Source: UBA9848 sp003454065 (GTDB taxonomy: Bacteria > Spirochaetota > Spirochaetia > Sphaerochaetales > Sphaerochaetaceae). From it: DNA of 8,364 bases. Every line of letters begins with the position of its first letter. The stretch's first letter is position 1. This document shows positions 1-7,280 of the stretch, piece by piece. Position numbers and translations under genes: made by a program. Below the pieces are notes generated by a model. That model did not search any database. It saw nothing but the letters and a program-made list of their open reading frames with translations, and had not been told where the DNA came from. The stretch covers positions 1-8,364 of the forward strand of contig CAMOXM010000060.1 in the NCBI GenBank assembly GCA_946629155.1, written 5' to 3'.

Positions 1-536
1 TACTGGATGTCCACCAGTTTGCGCAAAAGCTGCTGCCTGTCCCGTTCCATGCCGGGACGCAAAGAGATGACCTGTGTCTCATAGTTGATCGGACTTCCCA
101 ATCCGTAGATGCAGCTGACAGTTGACACCACCACCGTATCAGGACGTTCCAGAAGCGCGAAAGAAGCGCGAAGTCGCAGCCTGTCTATCTCGCTATTGAG
201 ATCCACTTCCTTCTCTATGTAGAGGTCTTTTCCCGGAATATAGGCCTCAGGCTGATAATAATCATAAGTGGAAACGAAATACTCCACCGCATTTTCCGGA
301 AAAAAGGACTTGAATTCGCGATACAGCTGCGCAGCGAGCGTCTTGTTATGCGACAGCACGAGGACCGGCCGCTCCAATCTGGCAATGAGATTGGCCATTA
401 TGAAAGTCTTGCCGCAGCCCGTTACGCCTTTGAGCACCTGCGTGGAATTGCCTGAGTCGAACCCTTCGGCAAGCCTATCGACGGTTTCCTTTTGCGACGG
501 CGACATAGAATACGGCGCATGGAGCTTGTAGAGCAT
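1..536 (-). CDS. uvrB: UvrABC system protein B, N-terminal 178 residues (3' end outside window)
   Basis: UvrB is the DNA-damage-verifying helicase-like subunit of the UvrABC nucleotide excision repair nuclease and acts in the cytoplasm on DNA handed over by UvrA. The visible part starts MLYKLHAPYSMSPSQ and contains the Walker A box GVTGCGKT at residues 37-44, the motif Ia region HNKTLAAQLYREF around 63-75, and the beta-hairpin segment YDYYQPEAYIP at 91-101, followed by IEKE, EIDRLR and SCIYGLGSP. This order is diagnostic of UvrB. The gene runs off the left edge, so the remaining helicase domains and the UvrC-binding end are unseen. The ATG overlaps the stop of the upstream M16 peptidase gene by one base (TAATG) and has a strong AAAGGAG just upstream. 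Two positions differ from the usual consensus: Cys41 in the P-loop, where Ser or Thr is usual, and Thr90, where the hairpin normally begins with a tyrosine pair. Identification is very secure. Confidence 0.97.
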   Translation of the reverse strand, partial: MLYKLHAPYSMSPSQKETVDRLAEGFDSGNSTQVLKGVTGCGKTFIMANLIARLERPVLVLSHNKTLAAQLYREFKSFFPENAVEYFVSTYDYYQPEAYIPGKDLYIEKEVDLNSEIDRLRLRASFALLERPDTVVVSTVSCIYGLGSPINYETQVISLRPGMERDRQQLLRKLVDIQ

Positions 537-3500
537 TATTCTCCTTTCGAACCCTTAGGGCCTTTCGTCGCTTTTCCCTTAGAAGCACCTTTCGCGACCG
601 AAGTCTTTTTGGAAGCTTTACTCTCGCTCTCAGCCATCCTGCTCATCCTGCATCTATTGGCGACAATATCGGACATATCCTTGAACAAAGAGGAAAAATC
701 GCTCAAAGAGGATTTGCCGCCGACAATCGCATAGGATTTGCCGCCATCAGCCAGCGCATGATTCCTGAACAGATCGTCCAGCGCTTCCTTGCATTCGACT
801 GCGGTGACTCTCTCCGCCTTATTAACCCTATCTTTGCGCAACTCATCCGTTATGCCCCTTGCGAACCTGACGAAATAAGCGTACGACTTCCTTTCGTTCG
901 ACTGAGGATGCGAAAGCGGAACAAGGAACGAACGCTTTGCCGAATCCAACGAGGAAGAGCTGAATTTGGATTTCAGGACTTCGAAAAAGCTTTTGAACGA
1001 TTTTATTCCATTCGGATCCCTTATAGACGACATGGTAAAGGTTCCCATATAATAATCGTAATTGATGTAAGCGCCGTAAGCGCCGCCGTTGACGCGCACT
1101 TCCCTATATAGCTCGACATCCTGCAAACGAGTCGAAACCACATCCAGAGCCGCAGAGTGCTTGGGGCATCCTATCGTTACGCTCGGATAGGAGACGTCCG
1201 ATGGTATCTGATAGAATGTGAAATCGCCGCCGCCATACCTTCCGAATCGCATGTTACGGTTTATCTCAGCCAGATCCATCATTCTCCTTGCGCCTATGAT
1301 CCTGCCTGTGCCATTCGACGAGTCCGAGCCGTCAACGCGACCATCGTCCAATCTCCGGATCAGCTTTGAAATAGCCGCACCATGCAGGCAATCGGACAAC
1401 AGCGTCAGAATCATATTCCCCCGCACGAATATTTTGCCATAAGCCGAGCGAATCGTCTGAAGCACATCCTCCACTTCCGCCTTATCCTTGACATCTATGC
1501 TGTCGATATAGCCCTTGAACAGAACTCCTCCGGTGACATTGCGAAACAGCTCCGGCGAAGAAAAATCGCTAAGCGACATCATGCGCGAAAAATCATGGGC
1601 GAAATAGGACATGTCCGAATACTCGGCCTGCAACCCGTTGATGGTTTCGATCACATCGCGCTCCGTGAAAACAGAATCCCGAAGCAATGCGGCAAGCAAT
1701 TCCATGCCTTCGTCCATGTCCTCGTTCAAAATCTTAAATCGGATGACAAGGCACGGCGTCTCCCTTTCCGGAAAGGAAACGGACGTATAAGCTGAAACAA
1801 AGGCCGAAAAGGAAGGGAACAAATTGAAGAATCGCTCGCTGAAGTCCTTTATTCCTGCTACATGCGCTCTTCTCATCGCATCTATCAGCACTTGCAGATG
1901 CCATGCTTCGTATTCGCTGATACCGTCGAGTCTGAATGCAATGGTGAAATAGGACAGCAGCAAATCGCTTTCCGCAACATGCATGATGACTCCATGCTTG
2001 TTTCCGTAATAATCGTCCAGCGTCCTGCCGTTCTCCAAGGCAGCGTCTGAAACATCGCAGGACGAATCCAAAGCAAGCGATGCGAATTTCGGAAATTTCA
2101 TCATGCCCACTATGTTGTCAAGCGTCTCAAACGAAAACAGGCTTTCCGCCTTCTTCTCATCATCCGCCATGGACTTGGTGCTGTTGTAGAACATTTCGGA
2201 GTCATCGGAAAGCGCCTTCTTGTCGGAATGCTCGTTGAAAAACGAAACCAGCTCCGATCTTAGCTTAGATAGCTTCCTGTCAAACTTGTCGGAAGGCGTC
2301 AGAAGAACCTTATGATATATTGAAGACGGCGATAGGAACACCCTATCGAACATCCTTTTGAAAAGCAAATCGTCGCTTTTCAATCGCCTTTCTATTTCGC
2401 ATAAGCAGGCGAACGGTTCGCAGAGCGAAAAGTCCGTAAATGGACTCATCATTATCATCTCCGCAATCGCTCTACCCCTCATCGGCCTCTTGTCGGATGC
2501 TTCGACCTTCATCGTCTTCAATGCGTTGTCAATATGCTTGCGCATCTTCTTATCGAATCTGAAGCTAGCGATCGCCTTGCGAATCCTGTCTTCGCATTCC
2601 GCAACGATTTTTCCGGACGGACCCTCAATCAGAACATCGTCGAACGATATGACGAAGAACAGCTTTCCGTCGAAAACATCGATTCCGGTATCATCGCCTA
2701 TGTCCTTGGCGATTTCGAGTTTGACCAGACTCTTGTAAAACGGCGATTGGAGCGAACCCAATAGCGCTTGAACGAGAACCGAAAGCATCCGATATCCGAT
2801 CGGATCCGACATATAGATTCCAGTATCGAAAACCATTGCGAAAGATGGCTTGTCAGCATCAAGATTGCTGAAAGGAACCTCCAAGAATCCGCCGGACTTC
2901 AATTTCCTGAGTTCCATCATCGAAGCGTCGCCATGTCTATCGGCAAAATCGGAATATTCGGGGATCATCCGCTTTGCTCCGTCCGAATCGCCTCCGCATG
3001 AAAAATATTCCGAAGCAGTCGGCCTGCTCAGAAAATCCGCATCGAGAATATCGAGCAACTCATCGCAATCGCTGCCGCCGTAAATCGTAAGCACGCAATT
3101 CTCCGGAGCATAATGACGCCTGTAATAGCTGATGAACTCCTCATAAGACAAAAACGGAACGCACATAATCGAACCGCCGCTATCGAAGCGATCCGGACCT
3201 TTGGCCGTTATGCGCCTTATGCCATCCATCATCCTTTTGGGTCTCGTGCTCTCGCCTTCCCTCATCTCATTGCACACCACTCCGGTAAACCCAGTCAGAT
3301 CTCCGTTTTGCTCGAAAATGCCGCGAACGCCTTCTTTGAGAAAGGTCTCCTTTTTGAGCAAGGGATTGAAAACCGCATCCGCATACATCCTGAACGCGCT
3401 GATGAAATCTTTTTTGACCGTAGAGGCCACGGGATACGTCGTCCAATCGGGATGCGTCTCGGCGTTTATGTATGAAAGCGCGGAAAGAGACGAACATGTT

Positions 3501-3787
3501 TCGAATGGGTCTGCAACATCAAACGACTTCGACCCCGACAGAACCGAATGCTCGATTATGTGCGCCGTCCCCTTATCATCCTCAGGCGGAGTGGGAAACG
3601 AAAAGGAAAAGAACATCTCCTCGTCATCCGTCATGATCCTGAAGATCTCAGCACCGGTCTTCACATGCCTTAACCGCACGCATTGAGCCGCGTATTCGCC
3701 AATGCGCCTGCGTTCTGTCACGCGATACTTCTTCGCAAGCTTTCTTGAAAGAACAAACCCATTTTCACTACTATCCGTATTAGACAT
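536..3787 (-). CDS. M16C family zinc metallopeptidase (PreP/Cym1/falcilysin type), 1083 aa
   Basis: This is a large inverzincin peptidase related to presequence protease PreP/Cym1. Such enzymes degrade unfolded peptides inside a closed chamber made of two halves. The inverted zinc motif HIIEH is at residues 76-80 (ligands His76 and His80, catalytic base Glu79), and the third ligand is probably Glu174 in VVCNEM. The family blocks EHSVLSGSKSF, TTYPVAS and DAVFNPLLKKE surround it. Residues of about 460-720 match the M16C-associated linker region. The C-terminal half has REVRVNGGAYG, with the substrate-binding Arg/Tyr pair probably Arg898 and Tyr904, followed by SIRDPNGIKSF. Length is slightly above the usual ~970-1000 residues because of a basic low-complexity tail (about 1048-1083, rich in Lys, Gly and Ser). 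No signal peptide is visible, so a cytosolic peptide-clearing role is inferred. The start is supported by AAAAGGTG eight bases upstream. The upstream neighbour ends 13 bases away, and uvrB overlaps the stop by one base. The physiological substrate is unknown. Confidence 0.93.
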   Translation of the reverse strand: MSNTDSSENGFVLSRKLAKKYRVTERRRIGEYAAQCVRLRHVKTGAEIFRIMTDDEEMFFSFSFPTPPEDDKGTAHIIEHSVLSGSKSFDVADPFETCSSLSALSYINAETHPDWTTYPVASTVKKDFISAFRMYADAVFNPLLKKETFLKEGVRGIFEQNGDLTGFTGVVCNEMREGESTRPKRMMDGIRRITAKGPDRFDSGGSIMCVPFLSYEEFISYYRRHYAPENCVLTIYGGSDCDELLDILDADFLSRPTASEYFSCGGDSDGAKRMIPEYSDFADRHGDASMMELRKLKSGGFLEVPFSNLDADKPSFAMVFDTGIYMSDPIGYRMLSVLVQALLGSLQSPFYKSLVKLEIAKDIGDDTGIDVFDGKLFFVISFDDVLIEGPSGKIVAECEDRIRKAIASFRFDKKMRKHIDNALKTMKVEASDKRPMRGRAIAEMIMMSPFTDFSLCEPFACLCEIERRLKSDDLLFKRMFDRVFLSPSSIYHKVLLTPSDKFDRKLSKLRSELVSFFNEHSDKKALSDDSEMFYNSTKSMADDEKKAESLFSFETLDNIVGMMKFPKFASLALDSSCDVSDAALENGRTLDDYYGNKHGVIMHVAESDLLLSYFTIAFRLDGISEYEAWHLQVLIDAMRRAHVAGIKDFSERFFNLFPSFSAFVSAYTSVSFPERETPCLVIRFKILNEDMDEGMELLAALLRDSVFTERDVIETINGLQAEYSDMSYFAHDFSRMMSLSDFSSPELFRNVTGGVLFKGYIDSIDVKDKAEVEDVLQTIRSAYGKIFVRGNMILTLLSDCLHGAAISKLIRRLDDGRVDGSDSSNGTGRIIGARRMMDLAEINRNMRFGRYGGGDFTFYQIPSDVSYPSVTIGCPKHSAALDVVSTRLQDVELYREVRVNGGAYGAYINYDYYMGTFTMSSIRDPNGIKSFKSFFEVLKSKFSSSSLDSAKRSFLVPLSHPQSNERKSYAYFVRFARGITDELRKDRVNKAERVTAVECKEALDDLFRNHALADGGKSYAIVGGKSSLSDFSSLFKDMSDIVANRCRMSRMAESESKASKKTSVAKGASKGKATKGPKGSKGE
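541..547 (-). promoter_or_regulatory. Shine-Dalgarno of uvrB inside the M16 peptidase gene
   Basis: Read on the minus strand this is AAAGGAG, followed by four bases and the uvrB ATG. It lies within the last codons of the upstream peptidase gene, encoding its final Lys-Gly-Glu. Together with the TAATG overlap this indicates translational coupling or re-initiation at the uvrB start. Confidence 0.8.
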
Positions 3788-3794
3788 ATTGGTG

Positions 3795-3802
3795 CACCTT
3801 TT
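3795..3802 (-). promoter_or_regulatory. Shine-Dalgarno of the M16C peptidase gene
   Basis: On the minus strand the sequence is AAAAGGTG, ending seven bases before the ATG at 3787. It overlaps the TAA stop of the YD-like gene (3801-3803) and supports this peptidase start. The 13-base gap leaves no room for a separate promoter. Confidence 0.65.
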
Positions 3803-4637
3803 AAAAATACTCTATGCTTCGAACACGCTTGTTATCATCGAAATAAACGATTCTCGCATAAAGCTTTCCGCCCTCATACCTTTCCTCGATGTTCCCATCA
3901 GGGAAATAATAAGTCTTCTTCGCCAGGATTCCGTTGTCATAATCCTCCTCGACTTTCTCCCTTGCATCCTCATATTCGATTCGCATTGCAATCCGGTCGT
4001 CCTCGATTCTCTCGACAGCAAGCAAATTGCCATCTTCATCGTAAGAATAGTTCAGATCCCCATCCCTTACGACTTTTCCGCTCCGATTATAGACGATGGT
4101 CTGCCCATTGTCCTTGCTGACCACAAGGTTTCCATCATCTTCGTACTTGAAATCCAACGCCTTATTGTCAGTGGTTATCACAAGCGAAGAGAAAAAAGTA
4201 TTATAGACATTATACTTTTCGGAAGTCCCCTTCAAAAAGACATCGTTGTCCTTGTTCAAAAGAGAGAAGAATCCGAGAACATCGCTTTTATTGTAGCCTA
4301 AAAGCTGCCCGCTCACGCTGTCGCGATAGAAAACGGTGACTTCAATCGGATTGTCCTTCGAATCAAAAGACCTGATGCGCTCGACCTTTCCGGAAAGCGA
4401 TCCGTATTCGAAAACATCATAGCAGCCATCGTACGATATCACCTTGGATATTCGCCCTTTCGCATCGTACAAAATAGTATCGGCATAATCCGCAATCATC
4501 TCCAGGAATTCGCTTCCGCCCTCGGCGGTCTGCGGCTGATCGAATTCAAGTCCTGTCGAATATGCCGACGTCGAGGAGAACATCAGCGCGACGAATGCGA
4601 ATACTCTTCTTAAATGCTGCCGTCCGAACCTGTCCAT
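3801..4637 (-). CDS. Exported protein with degenerate YD/YwqK-like repeats, function unknown, 278 aa
   Basis: I do not recognise a named family. The N-terminus is a good Sec signal peptide: basic MDRFGRQHLRR, a hydrophobic stretch VFAFVALMFSS, and a likely signal peptidase I site after Ala25 (T-S-A). There is no lipobox cysteine. The mature part contains repeated short strands of the type aromatic-Tyr-x-x-x-Gly-x-hydrophobic: ILYDAKGRI (55-63), FKYEDDGNL (163-171), IVYNRSGKV (181-189), YSYDEDGNL (197-205), TYYFPDGNI (242-250) and RIVYFDDNKRV (262-272). Such repeats occur in YD-repeat and YwqK/MORN-like beta proteins. The central part (about 100-160) is less repetitive. The mature protein is acidic and has no downstream membrane helix, so a periplasmic or surface location is inferred. 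I chose the ATG at 4637 because it overlaps the ftsY stop (TGATG) and starts directly with the signal peptide; a longer start at 4709 would bury the signal peptide behind 24 residues. Expression is probably coupled to ftsY. Confidence 0.8.
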   Translation of the reverse strand: MDRFGRQHLRRVFAFVALMFSSTSAYSTGLEFDQPQTAEGGSEFLEMIADYADTILYDAKGRISKVISYDGCYDVFEYGSLSGKVERIRSFDSKDNPIEVTVFYRDSVSGQLLGYNKSDVLGFFSLLNKDNDVFLKGTSEKYNVYNTFFSSLVITTDNKALDFKYEDDGNLVVSKDNGQTIVYNRSGKVVRDGDLNYSYDEDGNLLAVERIEDDRIAMRIEYEDAREKVEEDYDNGILAKKTYYFPDGNIEERYEGGKLYARIVYFDDNKRVRSIEYF

Positions 4638-5506
4638 CAGCTGAGAAGCGCCTCGATGTATTCCTTCTTGTTGAATTTCCGAATATCGCCGTACCCTTCG
4701 CCAGTGCATAGGAAAGCGACGGGAAGCCCTATGCTTTGCGATATCCTTATCAAAGTTCCGCCTTTGCTTCCGGAATCGATTTTCGTCAGAACCAATGCGT
4801 CTATGTCCGCAATGCGATCGAAGTTCTCGGCCTGGGATATGGCATTCTGACCGGTAGTGGCATCAAGAACGAGAAGCTTCCTGTAGTTCTTCTTGTCGGG
4901 TATGCTTGCATTGACTATCCTGTCTATCTTGCCGATTTCCTTCAATAGATTCTCCTTGGTATGCATCCTGCCGGCCGTATCCGCTATCAGCAGATTCTCC
5001 TCACCGCCTTTCAGCGCCGTCAATCCATCATAGACGACCGCCGCCGGATTGCCGGCCTTGTCATTTCTAACTATTCTGACAGATAGCCTTTTGGCATGAA
5101 TATCCAATTGCTCGCCGGCGGCCGCCCTGAACGTATCTGAAGCGCACAAAATCGGATTGTTGCCCTTATCCTTGAAATACTTCGCCAACTTTGCGCAAGT
5201 GGTCGTTTTCCCGCTGCCGTTCACTCCGAGAACAAGGATGACGGTTTTCTCGTCGAACATATCCTCGAAATCGTATTCGCTTATCCTCGACGAAAGAATC
5301 CCCTCCAGAACATGCCTCATGTCCTCGTCGGAGGACACTTTATCCGATTTGGAATGGTCTAGAAGCTCCTTTGAAATCTCCGCCGAAAGCGTGCCGCCCA
5401 AATCGGCCTCATACAAAATATCCTCGAGGCTCTTGGCGTTGTCTTTTCTTTCCGCCGCCGCCTTCGATTGGAATACGGATGTTATCTTCTTGAAAAAACC
5501 GAACAA
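4637..5506 (-). CDS. ftsY: Signal recognition particle receptor FtsY, 289 aa
   Basis: FtsY is the membrane-associated SRP GTPase that docks Ffh-ribosome complexes at the Sec translocon for co-translational insertion of membrane proteins. The protein begins with an amphipathic helix (FGFFKKITSVF) like the lipid-binding helix of other FtsY proteins, then a helical N domain with SLEDILYEADLG. The GTPase domain follows: G1 GVNGSGKTT at 94-102, insertion-box DTFRAAA at 124-130, G3 DTAGR at 176-180, G4 TKID at 241-244 (TKLD is more usual), and the closing GEGYGDIRKF at 269-278. There is no long acidic A domain, so it is a short NG-type FtsY. I chose a TTG start at 5506 because GGAGG lies seven bases upstream and the product then begins with the standard helix. 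An ATG at 5563 is in frame but would add 19 residues and overlap the upstream gene. The stop overlaps the next ATG by one base. Confidence 0.96.
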   Translation of the reverse strand: MFGFFKKITSVFQSKAAAERKDNAKSLEDILYEADLGGTLSAEISKELLDHSKSDKVSSDEDMRHVLEGILSSRISEYDFEDMFDEKTVILVLGVNGSGKTTTCAKLAKYFKDKGNNPILCASDTFRAAAGEQLDIHAKRLSVRIVRNDKAGNPAAVVYDGLTALKGGEENLLIADTAGRMHTKENLLKEIGKIDRIVNASIPDKKNYRKLLVLDATTGQNAISQAENFDRIADIDALVLTKIDSGSKGGTLIRISQSIGLPVAFLCTGEGYGDIRKFNKKEYIEALLS

Positions 5507-5507
5507 T

Positions 5508-6728
5508 TCACTTCCTCCGATCTGATGTCGTCTCGGCACGAGGCGAGAACCTCTTTGCGCCACGAGATCCGTCTCTCTTGCAATCGGCTTTGCCGCTTGC
5601 CGAGTTTCGCCTCATGGTACCGGACTTTTTTTTCACATTCGGCGAAACATCTCTCCGAAAAGGCGCCGAACGTCTTCTCTCTTCGAAATGCTCCGACGAT
5701 GCCTTCGCATATTCGAAATCCCTTTTGCGATTCGCCCTTTCGGCAGGACGAACGACCTTGCGCTTAAGAACATATGTCTTGCTGACAATCGAATTCCTCG
5801 TGAAGCCCCTCGGAATCATCTCCGAAGTATAAGTCATTATCCTGAAACTCTTGAGTTTCGCCTTATCTAGCTCGAAAGCGCCGTAAGAAGTCCTGAACAA
5901 TATGATTCCATCCTTGCTGAGAATGCGAGCGCATGCATTCACGAGGGCAACATGATCGCGCTGAACTTGAAACGTCCTGTCGCGCCCGCCATGCCTATTG
6001 GAAAACGACGGGCAATCGATTATCACGAGATCAAAAGGATCTCCCGCATAATTTTGCGCGAACTCCATCGCATCCATCTTCACGAACTTGAAATCCTCGG
6101 ATTCGAACCCGTTCGCCTTCATGTTTTCCTTGCAAGCTTCAAGGGCTGTCGAAGAAGTGTCAATGCTGGTGCATGCAGCAGCGCCGCCTGCATAAGCGAA
6201 CAGCGTATATCCGCCGGTGTAGCAAAACAAATTCAGGATATTACGGCCCTTTGAAAGCTCCTTGACCAAAAGCCTGGAACGATGGTTTTCGATGAAGAGA
6301 CCCGTATCGAGTTTCTTAAGCAAATCCACATTGAATATTATGCCGTTTTCACGGGCTTGGATTTTCAAAGTCGATTCGCCATCGTTGGAATCACCAGACG
6401 GCATGCCGTCGGATCGAAAGGCTTCATCATCCTCGGAACCCTGTTTTATCCTGCTTCGAACGATAACATGCGATAAAGGAATATGAAGTGAGGTCCCGAC
6501 GCATGATACGACATCCTCAACGGAAAAATCCGAAGCGCATGGGGAGTAAAACACCACCATCGCATAATCGGCATAAACATCCACAGTGAAATCAAAAGAT
6601 CTGAAGAACCGATCATAAACCCTGTACGCATCCGTCGAAGGACCGAAATGCTTGCGTTGCAAAGAGCTCTCATCCTTCAGAATTCGCGAAAGCTGACGCA
6701 AGGAGTAAGTATTAGTCGTTTTTTCCAT
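5508..6728 (-). CDS. RlmK-type class I SAM-dependent 23S rRNA methyltransferase, 406 aa
   Basis: The protein matches the C-terminal (RlmK) half of E. coli RlmKL, which makes m7G2069 in 23S rRNA. Visible landmarks are AYRVYDRFF and VDVYADYAMVVFY in the N-terminal PUA-like part (about 34-60), LDTGLFIENHRSR (140-152), the SAM-binding motif I NLFCYTGGYT (166-175), the motif IV region VIIDCPSFSNR (235-245), FQVQRDH (253-259) and a late FTRNSIVSKTYVLKR segment. The RlmL half (THUMP plus m2G2445 domain) is absent, so this is a stand-alone RlmK-like enzyme. Motif IV has Cys239 where DPP-type proline is usual. An acidic Ser/Asp/Gly-rich loop (about 96-119) and a basic tail (322-406, 29 Lys/Arg of 85 residues) are additions to the core. 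The ATG at 6728 overlaps the preceding gene by 17 bases; a longer ATG start at 6785 would overlap it by 74. ftsY follows after one base. The family is secure; the exact modified nucleotide is inferred. Confidence 0.9.
   Translation of the reverse strand: MEKTTNTYSLRQLSRILKDESSLQRKHFGPSTDAYRVYDRFFRSFDFTVDVYADYAMVVFYSPCASDFSVEDVVSCVGTSLHIPLSHVIVRSRIKQGSEDDEAFRSDGMPSGDSNDGESTLKIQARENGIIFNVDLLKKLDTGLFIENHRSRLLVKELSKGRNILNLFCYTGGYTLFAYAGGAAACTSIDTSSTALEACKENMKANGFESEDFKFVKMDAMEFAQNYAGDPFDLVIIDCPSFSNRHGGRDRTFQVQRDHVALVNACARILSKDGIILFRTSYGAFELDKAKLKSFRIMTYTSEMIPRGFTRNSIVSKTYVLKRKVVRPAERANRKRDFEYAKASSEHFEERRRSAPFRRDVSPNVKKKSGTMRRNSASGKADCKRDGSRGAKRFSPRAETTSDRRK
5514..5518 (-). promoter_or_regulatory. 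Shine-Dalgarno fixing the TTG start of ftsY
   Basis: The minus strand reads GGAGG, then seven bases, then TTG. The site lies in the last codons of the methyltransferase gene, whose TGA (5508-5510) sits between the SD and the start codon. It is the main evidence for the TTG rather than the upstream in-frame ATG. Confidence 0.85.
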
Positions 6729-7260
6729 CTTCGTCCATCTTCTTGTACATCTTGAGAAATTCGTTTGCGAGAAATTTGTAGGCATAGCTCTTCGCAGCGA
6801 ATTCCACGATCATCTTGGAAACAAAAATATCGCCTTCGCCATGGCCGGCAATATCGCCTATGACCTCATCGAACGAAGTGTTGAGGATATGCTGATATCT
6901 GGTGAATGCGCTATACGGATTTATGTTTTTCATCGTCGTGCTGAGAAAATCCTTGATATCGCTCATGCTCATCACCTGCTTGAACAGGGAAATGGCGACA
7001 AGATACGCAAGATGCTCCCTCGAATACTTTTTGCCGTCGCAATGCGGAACAAGACCTTGCTTTATGTAATTGTTGATCATTGATCTGGTGAAATTGTCCT
7101 CGTCCTGATTGCCTATGCACATATTCGGCTCCTTCAGGAAAAGCAGGACCTGTTCCATATACAAGCCGAAATCCGGCAGGCTATCCCAGTCCTTCAGCTT
7201 CTGCCCGTTCAATCGGCGCTTCAATTCATCCTTGCAGTTGTTAATCTTATCGCTATTCAC
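6712..7260 (-). CDS. DUF1836 family protein, putative MerR-like DNA-binding regulator, 182 aa
   Basis: The sequence carries the features of the DUF1836 family: WDSLPDFGLYMEQVLLFL near residues 25-42, TRSMINNYIKQGLVP near 58-72, and KKYSREHLAYLVAISLFKQVMSMSDIKDFL near 77-106. The middle block resembles the winged-helix N-terminus of MerR-like regulators, with a short recognition helix followed by a wing. The C-terminal part is helical and could dimerise or bind a ligand, but no sensor motif is evident. Members are generally uncharacterised, so DNA binding is an inference. The start codon is GTG at 7260. The likely SD is either GAGGA with a long 12-13 base spacer or the closer GGTG; an in-frame TGA 18 bases upstream of the GTG rules out a longer product. 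It follows the ABC transporter ATPase gene by 20 bases and overlaps the methyltransferase gene by 17, so it may regulate its own cluster or the transporter. Confidence 0.82.
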   Translation of the reverse strand: MNSDKINNCKDELKRRLNGQKLKDWDSLPDFGLYMEQVLLFLKEPNMCIGNQDEDNFTRSMINNYIKQGLVPHCDGKKYSREHLAYLVAISLFKQVMSMSDIKDFLSTTMKNINPYSAFTRYQHILNTSFDEVIGDIAGHGEGDIFVSKMIVEFAAKSYAYKFLANEFLKMYKKMDEDGKND

Positions 7261-7280
7261 AAAAACACCAATTCCTCAGA

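Noticed and set aside
1382..1795. Plus-strand frames of 60-190 codons opposite the peptidase, ftsY, methyltransferase and ABC genes
   Set aside because: They mirror strong minus-strand coding sequence, resemble no family and lack ribosome sites. Long antisense frames are expected from this codon usage.
3702..4301. A 199-codon open frame on the plus strand opposite the peptidase start and YD-like gene
   Set aside because: It is antisense to two well-supported genes, has no SD, spans their junction, and its product is a hydrophobic shadow of acidic repeat codons.
3801..4637. YD-like gene as a toxin or YwqK-type antitoxin of a toxin-antitoxin system
   Set aside because: The protein has a signal peptide, no toxin domain, and its neighbours are housekeeping genes. 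The repeat resemblance alone does not support this.
4638..4709. Longer start of the YD-like protein at 4709
   Set aside because: It lies entirely in ftsY and would put 24 residues before a signal peptide that starts cleanly at the TGATG overlap.
7261..7280. Promoter or terminator in the largest intergenic gap
   Set aside because: Twenty bases with no inverted repeat or -10/-35 pair; it can only hold the SD region of the DUF1836 gene.
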